Positions 26,353 to 34,192 of a stretch of 64,000 nucleotides of DNA are shown one piece after another; the first letter of the stretch is position 1; each line of letters opens with the position of its first letter. This DNA is from Dactylosporangium siamense (GTDB lineage Bacteria > Actinomycetota > Actinomycetes > Mycobacteriales > Micromonosporaceae), in contig NZ_BONQ01000182.1 of the NCBI RefSeq assembly GCF_016862795.1, positions 1-64,000 of the forward strand, read 5' to 3'. The position numbers were made by a program, and so were the translations under genes. The notes below the pieces were generated by a model. That model saw only the letters and a program-made list of their open reading frames with translations, did no database searches and was not told the DNA's origin.

Positions 26353-28241
26353 GCGTCCACCTCCCGGGCGTCGCGGGCGTGCGGAACGGGCAGCGACTCG
26401 CCGGGATGCCAGCACGCCACACCCGACGTCAGGGTCGGCTCCTGGGTGCGGCAACGCCGATCGGCCAGCGGGCACCGGGCCGCGTAGGCGCAGCCGTCCG
26501 GCACGTGAGCCGGGTCGACCGGCTGGCCGAAGATGGTGGCCAGCGGGGCGTCGAGATCGCTGTGCATGTCGGGCACGGCGGCGACCAGCGCCCGGGTGTA
26601 CGGGTGCCGGGCAGCGACGGCGAGGTCGGCGGCGGGGAGGTCCTCGACGACGCGGCCGGCGTACATGACCATCACCCGGTCGCAGACCTCGGCGACCACC
26701 GACACGTCATGACTGATCAGGATGAGGGCGACGTCGTCGGTCGTGCGGACCTCCCGCAACATGTCCAGCACCTGCCGCTGCACGGTGACGTCGAGGGCAG
26801 TGGTCGGCTCATCGGCCACGATGAGCTTGGGCGCGCCCATCAGGCCCATGCCGATCATCGCGCGCTGGCGCATTCCACCGGAGAACTCGAACGGGTACTG
26901 CCGAGCCCGGCGGTGCGGGTCGTGGATGTGGACCGCGCTCAACCGATCGACCGCGCGCCGCCACGCCTGTTTCCGGGTCGCGCCCTGGTGGGCCCGCGCC
27001 GCCTCGGCCAGTTGCGCGCCGACCCGGTGTGCGGGGTTGAACGAGGTCATCGGGTCCTGGAACACCATGGCCACGGAGGTGCCGAGCAGGTGCCGGTGGT
27101 CGGTGCCGTCGTGCAGGTCGGTGCCGAGGACGGCGAGCCGGTCGGCGTCCACCTGCGCCGGGAATTCCAGCAGGTCGGCGACGGCCAGCGCGGTCAGCGA
27201 CTTGCCGGAGCCCGACTCGCCGACGATGCCGACCGCCTCGCCCCGACGGACCTGGAAGGTGACGCCGCGCACCGGGCGGATCACGTCACCGCCGTGCGGG
27301 AACGCGACGCGCAGGTTCGCAACGTCCAGCACCAGGTCCGGGTCGACGTCGTCAGCGGGCGGCGGCGCGGCTGCCCGGGCACGGTGGCGGGTCGGCGTGA
27401 CCACGGCCCGCCACGCGACGTCGACCTGGACGCCGAGGGCCCGGGCGACGGCCTCCCCGCTGAGATTGAACGCGAGGCCGGCGATGATCACCGCCGCGCC
27501 CGGGGCGAGGGCGGCCAGCGGGTGCACGTAGATGCCGCCGAGCCCGTCCTGCATCATGCGGCCCCAGTCGTAGTCCGGGGACTGCACGCCGAGCCCGAGG
27601 AACGACAAGCCGGCGAAGGAAAGCAGCACGCCGCCGGCGCCGATGGTGGCGTTCACGATGAGCGGTTCGGCGATGTTGGGCAGCAGGTGGCGGACGAGGA
27701 TCCGGCCCGGCCGCACACCACTGGCCCGGGCGGCGGCGACGAAGTCGCGCCCCGCGACGGCGGCCATGAGCGTGTGGCCGAGCCGGGCGAAGGTCGGCGC
27801 GCCGGCCAGACCGACCGCGAGGACCGCGCCCTTGGCGCCGACACCGAAGACGATGGCGAAGAAGAGGACGAGCAGCAGGCCGGGGAACGCGACCAGGATG
27901 TTGACCAGCCCGATGAGTGGCCGGCCGATCCAGCGGCCCAGCAGGGTCGGGGCGGCGCCGAGCACGACGCCCACGACAACCGCGATCAGCGTCGCCGACA
28001 CGGCGAGCGTGATGGACAGGCGGGTGGCGACCAGCACCCGGTAGAAGATGTCCCGGCCGAGATTGTCGGTGCCGAACCAGTGCTCGCCGGACGCTCCGGC
28101 GAGCAGGTTGTCGGTGTCGTAGTCGCCGGCCTGGCGATGCCATATGAGCGGGGCGAACACCGCCAGGAACAGGGTGACCGCGAGCAGGCCGAACCCGACG
28201 ATGCCGAGTGGCGTGCGGGCGGCGCGGGACCAGCGCTGCAT
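26349..28241 (-). CDS. Fused oligopeptide ABC permease (DppC) and ATPase (DppD)
   Basis: 630 residues joining two normally separate subunits. Residues about 1-285 are a DppC-type permease with six helices: the N-terminal GASGEHWFGTDNLGRDIFYR motif and the EAA loop at RDFVAAARASGVRPGRI. After a Pro/Ala/Asp linker, residues about 305-630 are a DppD-type ATPase: Walker A GESGSGKSL, signature FSGGMRQRAMIGMGL, Walker B LIVADEPTTALDV and a full oligo_HPY C-terminus with CAYAARCPLADRRC, the Cys pattern seen in Fe-S-type peptide transporter ATPases. The fusion fixes one permease and one ATPase together. The ATG at 28241 overlaps the stop of the DppB gene (TGATG). Confidence 0.9.
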   Translation of the reverse strand: MQRWSRAARTPLGIVGFGLLAVTLFLAVFAPLIWHRQAGDYDTDNLLAGASGEHWFGTDNLGRDIFYRVLVATRLSITLAVSATLIAVVVGVVLGAAPTLLGRWIGRPLIGLVNILVAFPGLLLVLFFAIVFGVGAKGAVLAVGLAGAPTFARLGHTLMAAVAGRDFVAAARASGVRPGRILVRHLLPNIAEPLIVNATIGAGGVLLSFAGLSFLGLGVQSPDYDWGRMMQDGLGGIYVHPLAALAPGAAVIIAGLAFNLSGEAVARALGVQVDVAWRAVVTPTRHRARAAAPPPADDVDPDLVLDVANLRVAFPHGGDVIRPVRGVTFQVRRGEAVGIVGESGSGKSLTALAVADLLEFPAQVDADRLAVLGTDLHDGTDHRHLLGTSVAMVFQDPMTSFNPAHRVGAQLAEAARAHQGATRKQAWRRAVDRLSAVHIHDPHRRARQYPFEFSGGMRQRAMIGMGLMGAPKLIVADEPTTALDVTVQRQVLDMLREVRTTDDVALILISHDVSVVAEVCDRVMVMYAGRVVEDLPAADLAVAARHPYTRALVAAVPDMHSDLDAPLATIFGQPVDPAHVPDGCAYAARCPLADRRCRTQEPTLTSGVACWHPGESLPVPHARDAREVDA

Positions 28242-29242
28242 CAGTCAACTCCGATCGTGGAGCGCGGGGCGAGCACGGCCAGCACGACGTCGACCACGGT
28301 GTTGATCAGCAGCACGCCGACGCCGTAGACGAGCACGATGGCCTGGACCAGCGGGTAATCCTTGTTGATGATCGATTGGACGATCGTGCTGCCGAGGCCG
28401 GGCCAGGCGAAGACGTTCTCGACGAGCACGGTGCCGGCGACCAGCGAACCGAGCAGGAGCCCGCTGACGGTCAACGTCGCGGTGACCGCGTTGGGCAGGG
28501 CGTGCACGAGGTTGATCCGCGGCCCGGACAGCCGCTTGGCTCGGGCGGTGCGCAGGTAGTCGGTGTCGAGCACGGACAGCATTTCCACCCGGACGATCCG
28601 CGACAGGATCGCTGCCGGGCCGACGGCCAGGGCCAGCACGGGCAGGACGAACGAGCTGGCCCCGTCGCGGCCCGCGACCGGCAGCCAGTGCAGGTTCACG
28701 GCGAAGACGAACACGAACACCACACCGAGCACGAAGTCCGGGACGGCACCGAGGATGACGGTCGAAGAGACGAAGGCCAGTTCGGTGCGGCGGGCCCGGC
28801 CGTGCCGGGTGAGCACCGCGACCCCGACACCGAGCGGGATCGCGACCACGACCGCCACCGCGAAGGCCAGCAGCGCCAGCTCGGCGGTGGCCGGCAGCCG
28901 CTGGCCGATGATCTGGCTGACCGGCAGTTGCGAGCCGATCGAGTCGCCGAGTTGCCCGGTGAGCAGCCCGCGCAGGAAGTGTCCGTACTGCACGAGCAGC
29001 GGGTCGTCCAACCCCAGGGCGTGGCGCTGGGCGCTGACCAGGTCAGCCGGCGCCAGCGGGCCCAGCGCCGCCCGGATCGGGTCGCCGGGCACCAGGTGGA
29101 CCATGAAGAACGCCGCCGTGACCAGCACCCACAGCGACACCAGCAGCCGCAAGGTCCGTCGTGCCGCGAAGCGGACCCATCGGTTCCTCCACCAGTCGGT
29201 GGCCCGGCCGCGCTCCGACACGGCTACCGGTGTCGCTGACAT
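28241..29242 (-). CDS. Oligopeptide ABC importer permease (DppB type)
   Basis: 333 residues with six membrane helices. The N-terminal RRTLRLLVSLWVLVTAAFFMV helix is followed by the family motif HLVPGDPIRAALG and YGHFLRGLLTGQLGDS. The EAA loop is at LSVLDTDYLRTARAKRL. The C-terminus AWPGLGSTIVQSIINKDYP is also typical of DppB. With the fused DppC-DppD, DppF and the lipoprotein upstream it makes a complete importer. The ATG at 29242 follows GGGGGAGTCACCCGT; longer in-frame starts run into the binding-protein gene. It is separated from that gene by only about 35 bp, so all belong to one operon. Confidence 0.9.
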   Translation of the reverse strand: MSATPVAVSERGRATDWWRNRWVRFAARRTLRLLVSLWVLVTAAFFMVHLVPGDPIRAALGPLAPADLVSAQRHALGLDDPLLVQYGHFLRGLLTGQLGDSIGSQLPVSQIIGQRLPATAELALLAFAVAVVVAIPLGVGVAVLTRHGRARRTELAFVSSTVILGAVPDFVLGVVFVFVFAVNLHWLPVAGRDGASSFVLPVLALAVGPAAILSRIVRVEMLSVLDTDYLRTARAKRLSGPRINLVHALPNAVTATLTVSGLLLGSLVAGTVLVENVFAWPGLGSTIVQSIINKDYPLVQAIVLVYGVGVLLINTVVDVVLAVLAPRSTIGVD

Positions 29243-29276
29243 ACGGGTGACTCCCCCGGATCGGTTGGTGGTCGGG

Positions 29277-30863
29277 TCAGCCGAGCATCTTGATCGACAT
29301 CGGCAGGATCGTGCCGGTCTGCGAGAGCGTGGCGCCCTTGTAGAAGATCGGGATCTGACTGTTGGCGAACGGCACGACGTCGGCCGCCTGGAACAGGGCC
29401 GCCTCGGCCGCGAGCCAGTCGTCGCAGCCGGCGGCGCCGTTCTTCGTCGCGGCCTTGGCGGCGGCGGCGGTGTAGGTGGCGTTGTTGATCCCGGCGAAGT
29501 TCGTGCCGTTCGGCGCGGCCGGCCCGGACAGGAAGGCAACGAGCTGGTCGGGAGTGTTGACGTTCAGCGCCTCCCACACCACATCCCAGGCGCCGGTGCC
29601 GAACATGACACCCTGCATCGCCGCCGTGGCCTGCGACTTCGTCGTCACCTCGACGCCGATCGCCTTCCACTGGCTCGTCAGCAGTTCGGCGGCGGCCGAC
29701 GCCCCGGCACCCAGGGCCGAGTCGTACAGCATGGTCAGCGACAGCTTCTTGCCGTCCTTGGCCAGGATGCCGTCGGCGCCGGCGGTCCAGCCGGCTGCGG
29801 CGAGCTTCGCCTTGGCGTCGGCGACGTTGGTCGCCGGCACGTGGCCGGTCACCGAGTCGCCCTGGCAGCCGGCCGGCGGCAGGACCGCGAGCTGGGTCGC
29901 CGCGCTGCCCAGGTTGGCCGTGAGGACCTTCTGCAGCTGCCCGAAGTCGAGGGCCTCGGTGAGCGCCAGGCGGACCTGCGGGTCGCTGGTCGGGTGTCCG
30001 GCCGCCTGGTTGTACCACTGCTGGCCGAGCAGCAGCGGGGTGGACGACGAGGCGATGCCGGCCCCGGCGAGGCGCGTCCGGTCGGTGCCGACGATCCGGG
30101 CGGCGTTGATCTGCCCGGCGAGCAGCGTGTTGGCGGCCGTGGTCTCGTTGGCGATGATCTTCACGACGATCTTCGCCGGCGTACCGGCGGCAGCGGTCGA
30201 CGCGCCGCCCGCGCCCCACGTGTAGCCGGAGCGGACGGTGTAGGTGTACTGGTCGCCCGGGCTCGCCTGGGACAGCGTGAAGGGGCCGGTGCCGTCGGTG
30301 CCGCTCTTGAGCGTCGAACGGTCCTTCATACCCTTGTCGCACACCATCGGCAGATTGGCCAGGCTGCTCAGCAGGAACGGTGACGGCTTGGCCAGGGTCA
30401 GCGTGACGGTCGACCCGCTGGCGCTGGCGGTGACGCCGACCGGGATGAACGCGCCGAGCAGGGGGCTCTTGCTCTCCGGGTTCTCGACGTAGGTGATGTT
30501 GTCGACGACCGTCTGCGCGGTGAACGCCGCGCCGTCCGCGCAGGTGATCCCGGACTTGATGGTGAACGTGGCCGTGGTGCCGTCGACCGTCCAGGACGAG
30601 GCCAGCTGCGGCAGGATGGTGCCTTTCGCGTCGACCGCGACGAGCGAGTCGTAGGCGAGGGCGTTCATCTGGATCAGCGAGCTGCCCGCCCCGGCCTGCG
30701 GGTCCAGACTGCCGGGGTCGGCCGCCTCGGCCAGGGTGAAGGTCGCGCCGGTGGCGTACTTGGTGTCGCCGCTGCCGCCGGAACCGCTGCCGCACCCGGC
30801 GAGGCACAACGCGGCGACCGCCACCGCGACCGTGGCCCGCGTCCGGCTCGGGAAGGACTTCAT
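29277..30863 (-). CDS. Extracellular solute-binding lipoprotein of the oligopeptide importer (family 5)
   Basis: 528 residues. A lipoprotein signal ends in the lipobox LAGC (Cys24), so the mature protein is anchored outside the membrane. The family 5 (SBP_bac_5) hallmarks are present: an EAADPGSLDPQAG start, SSWTVDGTTATFTIKSGI, and the C-terminal FGTGAWDVVWEALNVNTPDQ with a late domain-closing segment. It captures peptides and feeds them to the permease genes immediately downstream. The ATG at 30863 is preceded by CAGGAGGCTCCTCG, the strongest ribosome binding site of the cluster, as expected for the most abundant component. Confidence 0.9.
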   Translation of the reverse strand: MKSFPSRTRATVAVAVAALCLAGCGSGSGGSGDTKYATGATFTLAEAADPGSLDPQAGAGSSLIQMNALAYDSLVAVDAKGTILPQLASSWTVDGTTATFTIKSGITCADGAAFTAQTVVDNITYVENPESKSPLLGAFIPVGVTASASGSTVTLTLAKPSPFLLSSLANLPMVCDKGMKDRSTLKSGTDGTGPFTLSQASPGDQYTYTVRSGYTWGAGGASTAAAGTPAKIVVKIIANETTAANTLLAGQINAARIVGTDRTRLAGAGIASSSTPLLLGQQWYNQAAGHPTSDPQVRLALTEALDFGQLQKVLTANLGSAATQLAVLPPAGCQGDSVTGHVPATNVADAKAKLAAAGWTAGADGILAKDGKKLSLTMLYDSALGAGASAAAELLTSQWKAIGVEVTTKSQATAAMQGVMFGTGAWDVVWEALNVNTPDQLVAFLSGPAAPNGTNFAGINNATYTAAAAKAATKNGAAGCDDWLAAEAALFQAADVVPFANSQIPIFYKGATLSQTGTILPMSIKMLG

Positions 30864-30897
30864 CGAGGAGCCTCCTGCTGAATGTCGTGGTGGGACA

Positions 30898-32268
30898 TCA
30901 ATCGGCGACGCGGGCGATGGCCCGGCCGTAATGGATGTGTTCGCTGCGCCCGGTGCCGTCACGGCCGATGAAGGCGAAGACGGGATGGACGCCGTGGTGC
31001 GGTTCGACGGAGATCAGGCGGTCCGCGCCGTGCCGGACCAGGCGTACCCGCAACGGCTTCTCCAGGCCGGCGAGGGCGTCCTTGGGCGTCCGGTCGAGCC
31101 AGACCTCACCATCGGCGCCCTGGCTGACCGTGACGTCGTAGATGGTGTCGGCGTACCGGCCGAGATAGGGCGCCGGGTCGAACGGCTCGGGATGCGCGGG
31201 CGGCACGTCGGGGCCGGGCAGGACGATGCCCGTGAGCTGTTCGAGCAGGTGTCCGACGACGTCACGGTAGAGGCCGAGGACGTCGCCGCCATTGGTCAGC
31301 AGCGCGACCGCGACTCCGGCGTCGGGGACCACCCGCACAAACGCGGCCTGCCCGATCGTACCGCCGTCATGGCCGACGACGACCCGTCCGTCGTACTCGT
31401 CGCGCTCCCAGCCGAGACCCCAGGAGCCGCCCATCGTGGCCAGATCCGGCACGGTCACTTGCGGCGTCTGCATCGCGAGGACGGTTTCCGGCGCGAGGAT
31501 CCGGGTCCCGTCCGGGGCGGTACCGCCGGCGAGGTGCATCGCCGCGAAGCCGAGCAGGTCGGCGGGCGTCATGGCCAGCATCGACCCGGCCGGAGCGTTC
31601 GACCGGGGCAAGGCCCAGGTCGTCGTCGCAACCGCATCGTCGAGGTGGCCGACGGCGGCCCGGTGCAGGATCGCCTCGTACGGGCTCGGGCTCACCCGGC
31701 GCAGACCGAGCGGCGTGGCCAGCCGCTCGAGAAGCACCTGGTCGAACGGCCGGTCGCGCAGCACTTCGACCAGTCGGCCCAGCACCACGAACCCGGTGTT
31801 GTTGTACGAGAACATCCCGCCCGGCGCGAACACCTGCGGGACGTCGCGGATCGAGGCGACGTACCGTTCGACCGCGTCGTCGCCGCGGCCGGTGTCGGTG
31901 AAGATGTCGCCCTCGAAGCCCGCGACATGGGACAGCAGGTGCCGGCACGTGATCGCCGCCGACGCCTCCGCGTCGCCGACCGCGAACCCGGGCAGGTAGT
32001 CCCGCAGCGGCCGGTCGATGTCGACCAGGCCCTCGTCGGCCAGCTGCATGACGAGGGCGCTGGTCCACAACTTCGTGATCGACCCGACCTGGAACACGGT
32101 GTCCGGGTCGACCGGCACGCCGGTGGCCGTGCTCGTGACCCCGGCCGCGGCCGCGTACTGCCGGCCGTCGACCAGGACCGCCGCCGACGCCCCGGGCACG
32201 CCGCGCTCGGCCACGAGCCGGCCGAGGTTGGCATCAAGCCAGCTCTGGACGTTCTGGGCACCGGTCAT
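30898..32268 (-). CDS. Serine hydrolase, class C beta-lactamase family (paralogue)
   Basis: 456 residues, no signal peptide. Active-site motifs: SITK (63-66), YNN (155-157) and HDG in VVGHDGGTIG. The segment DTGRGDDAVERYVA and the C-terminal beta domain match the paralogue at 24203. The pair may split substrates, for example D-aminopeptidase versus DD-carboxypeptidase or esterase. It lies directly upstream of the binding-protein gene with a gap of about 35 bp and is probably the first gene of the importer operon. The ATG at 32268 is likely; no strong ribosome binding site is obvious. Confidence 0.84.
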   Translation of the reverse strand: MTGAQNVQSWLDANLGRLVAERGVPGASAAVLVDGRQYAAAAGVTSTATGVPVDPDTVFQVGSITKLWTSALVMQLADEGLVDIDRPLRDYLPGFAVGDAEASAAITCRHLLSHVAGFEGDIFTDTGRGDDAVERYVASIRDVPQVFAPGGMFSYNNTGFVVLGRLVEVLRDRPFDQVLLERLATPLGLRRVSPSPYEAILHRAAVGHLDDAVATTTWALPRSNAPAGSMLAMTPADLLGFAAMHLAGGTAPDGTRILAPETVLAMQTPQVTVPDLATMGGSWGLGWERDEYDGRVVVGHDGGTIGQAAFVRVVPDAGVAVALLTNGGDVLGLYRDVVGHLLEQLTGIVLPGPDVPPAHPEPFDPAPYLGRYADTIYDVTVSQGADGEVWLDRTPKDALAGLEKPLRVRLVRHGADRLISVEPHHGVHPVFAFIGRDGTGRSEHIHYGRAIARVAD

Positions 32269-32299
32269 GCGGACCGAGAGTAGGGACCTCCACGACGCA

Positions 32300-32325
32300 C
32301 CGCTTTGGGCGATCCGCCAAAGCGG
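32300..32325 (-). terminator. Hairpin after the M19 dipeptidase gene
   Basis: CCGCTTTGG (32300-32308) pairs with CCAAAGCGG (32317-32325), loop of 8. It lies 28-53 nt past the dipeptidase stop at 32353, so the dipeptidase may form its own transcript ahead of the importer operon. Confidence 0.5.
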
Positions 32326-32330
32326 CTAGA

Positions 32331-32343
32331 CCCACTTAGTGGG
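32331..32343. promoter_or_regulatory. Palindrome CCCACT-T-AGTGGG, possible operator
   Basis: A perfect 6+1+6 palindrome between the dipeptidase stop and the start of the serine hydrolase/importer operon. Its position 63-75 bp upstream of the ATG at 32268 fits an operator or a promoter-overlapping site. No binding protein can be assigned; the PucR protein encoded at 19490 is the only regulator in the cluster. Confidence 0.35.
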
Positions 32344-32352
32344 ATCGGCCAA

Positions 32353-33327
32353 CTACCTCCACACCTGGCCCGCCACCCGACGAAAATTTCCTCCCAGAAT
32401 GCCCGCGACGACCTCGGCCGGGTATCCGCGCTTGAGCAGTTCCGCCTCGACACCGACCGTGACCTCCGGCTCGACGAACCGGACAGTGCCCCATCGCGTG
32501 TACTCCTCCGGAAACAGGTCCGGGTTGGCCGCCAGCTCGACCTCCAGGTCCTCGGCGTCGAACGCGTAGTCGCTGCCGATTCCGACGTGCTCCCAGCCGA
32601 CCAGCTCGACGGCGTAGTCGATGTGCGCCACGAACGCGTCCAAGGTCGCGGTGTTCTCGCCCAGGAAGATGCCGACACCCGGAATGCCGATCACCCCGCC
32701 GGTCGCCGCGCACTCCCGGGCCTGCTCGTCGGTGATGTTGCGGACGTGGTCCCACACCCCCTTCATCGCCGAGTGCGAGTAGATCATCGGGCGCTCGGTG
32801 ACCACCGACAGGTCCAGGCCCGTCCGGGTACTGCAGTGCGAGCCGTCGACCAGCATCCCGACCTCGTTCATCCGGCGGACCAGATCCCGCCCGTACGTCG
32901 TCAGCCCGGTGTCTTCCGTATCGAGGCAGCCGCAGCCGGCGGCGTTGGCGGTGTTGTAGGTCGGCAGGAGCGCGCGCACTCCGAGCCCGTAGAACGTCTC
33001 CACCATGTCGAGGTCGCCGTCGAGCGGGCGCGAGTCCTCCAGATCGAACGCCACCACGATCCGCCCGCTCGCGCGAGCCGCGTCGACATCGGCGACCCCG
33101 CCGGCCAACGCCAGATCGGGGTGCGCCTCGATCTGGCGCCGGAACTGGTCGAGAAACCCCAGCGACATCTCCTTGGTGTGCGGCGCGTACCCGACGTTGA
33201 CGCAGATATAGGAGCCGCCGGGCCGGCGATACCGCAGAACGTCGCCCACGTCCGCCGCCGTCGACAGTGGCAGGCACGTGTGCTGCTCCCAGAACAGCGT
33301 CGGAGCCGGGATGGCGGTCAAGCTCAC
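32353..33327 (-). CDS. M19 (renal/membrane-type) dipeptidase family protein
   Basis: 324 residues. The bridging Glu is seen in VAFDLEDSRPL, the second metal-site histidine in YSHSAMKGVWDHVRN, and the conserved C-terminal HIDYAVELVGWEHVGIGSDYAFD matches the family. At the N-terminus the usual HxD zinc motif (DGHNDLP) reads EQHTCLP, so Cys18 stands where Asp is expected; Cys could still bind metal. Bacterial M19 enzymes often cleave dipeptides with a D-residue at the C-terminal side, which suits the D-amino-acid genes downstream. The GTG at 33327 follows CAGGAGGTTCCAC. A hairpin at 32300 separates it from the importer operon. Confidence 0.83.
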   Translation of the reverse strand: MSLTAIPAPTLFWEQHTCLPLSTAADVGDVLRYRRPGGSYICVNVGYAPHTKEMSLGFLDQFRRQIEAHPDLALAGGVADVDAARASGRIVVAFDLEDSRPLDGDLDMVETFYGLGVRALLPTYNTANAAGCGCLDTEDTGLTTYGRDLVRRMNEVGMLVDGSHCSTRTGLDLSVVTERPMIYSHSAMKGVWDHVRNITDEQARECAATGGVIGIPGVGIFLGENTATLDAFVAHIDYAVELVGWEHVGIGSDYAFDAEDLEVELAANPDLFPEEYTRWGTVRFVEPEVTVGVEAELLKRGYPAEVVAGILGGNFRRVAGQVWR

Positions 33328-33442
33328 GTGGAACCTCCTGAACCGGATCGAACCGTCGCATCGCCGCCCACGTCAATCGAGCGGTCGACGGCTACCTTTC
33401 GGCGAGGCACTGTAGTCGAACAAGCCTCCGCCGTCCTTGTGC

Positions 33443-33580
33443 TCAGCACCAGCGGATCCGCCCCCGGCTTGGCCATTCGTCCAACTCTGCGTACTCATGT
33501 CGAGGTAGGCCGATCGCGTCGATCAACGCGCGCATGTCGTCCAGTTCGGCGACGTTGTGTCTGGTGATGATGATCGTCAC
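33443..33580 (-). other. Unassigned 45-residue open frame
   Basis: From a GTG at 33580 the frame reads VTIIITRHNVAELDDMRALI, then DAIGLPRHEYAELDEWP, and stops at 33443. The composition (alternating hydrophobic strand, then amphipathic helix) looks like genuine protein rather than random high-GC translation, but I cannot name a family. It may be a remnant of a larger gene, as several neighbours are. Confidence 0.2.
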
Positions 33581-33652
33581 CTCGACGGGCGGTCGGCCGG
33601 AGTAGGAACGGATAGCGTCAGGGCACTGACGTTGATCGGTGGGGGTGGTCGC

Positions 33653-34048
33653 ATGTCGTTGCCCTGCGACAGCCATGTGCACACCGAATGGTCCTGGGAC
33701 ACGCCAGTGGGCGATATGGAAGGGTCCTGTGTTCGGGCCTTGGAACTCGGTCGAGCCTGGCCGCGCGCAGCCGGGCCCGGATCCGGTGGGCGTCGACGGC
33801 AATTGAGGGATGCATGGGCCGCCTCCTTCGAACGGGGGCCGGCAATCTGGTACCCGTCGCACCGGACGATCGAACGGACGGCTTCGCCGCGTGTCCGGTA
33901 CCGACCCGACCATCGTCACCGGTGGCGGGTGGTGCCGGCCATCCGTCCGGGTGTGCGCCACCCGATCGAGGTCCGATCAGCGGCACTGGACGCGTGCCAG
34001 GCAGCGCTGCGGGAAACCGACGGCCCAGGCCGGGCAAGGTTGCCCTGA
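33653..34048 (+). pseudogene. Truncated PHP-domain (histidinol-phosphatase-like) gene
   Basis: From ATG 33653, with GGTGGGGGTGGTCGC upstream, the frame begins MSLPCDSHVHTEWSWD and continues DMEGSCVRALELG. This is the N-terminus of actinobacterial PHP-domain phosphoesterases, including the metal-binding HVH. After about 35 residues the similarity ends and the frame continues for another 95 residues of Arg/Pro-rich sequence without family features to a stop at 34048. I read it as a 5' remnant joined to unrelated DNA by a deletion. The region 33328-34192 holds no intact gene. Confidence 0.55.
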
Positions 34049-34072
34049 TCCCCGACTGACGGCGTTGACGCT

Positions 34073-34100
34073 GCCCCGGACGGGCATTGCCGTCCGGGGC
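34073..34100 (-). terminator. Hairpin terminator after the pectinase-like gene
   Basis: GCCCCGGACGG (34073-34083) pairs perfectly with CCGTCCGGGGC (34090-34100), loop GCATTG. It lies about 95 nt beyond the stop of the leftward gene ending at 34193. Confidence 0.65.
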
Positions 34101-34192
34101 TGGTCGGTGTGGTGCAGCGCGCCGGGATTCCGTCCGTCAGGCGCTCCCATGGGTCAGTCGAACGGGCGGGCGATGCGCCGGCGGGTGCGGCG

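Noticed and set aside
26379-28328. 649-codon rightward frame antisense to the permease-ATPase fusion
   Set aside because: Arg/Val/Asp-rich shadow; Walker motifs are on the other strand.
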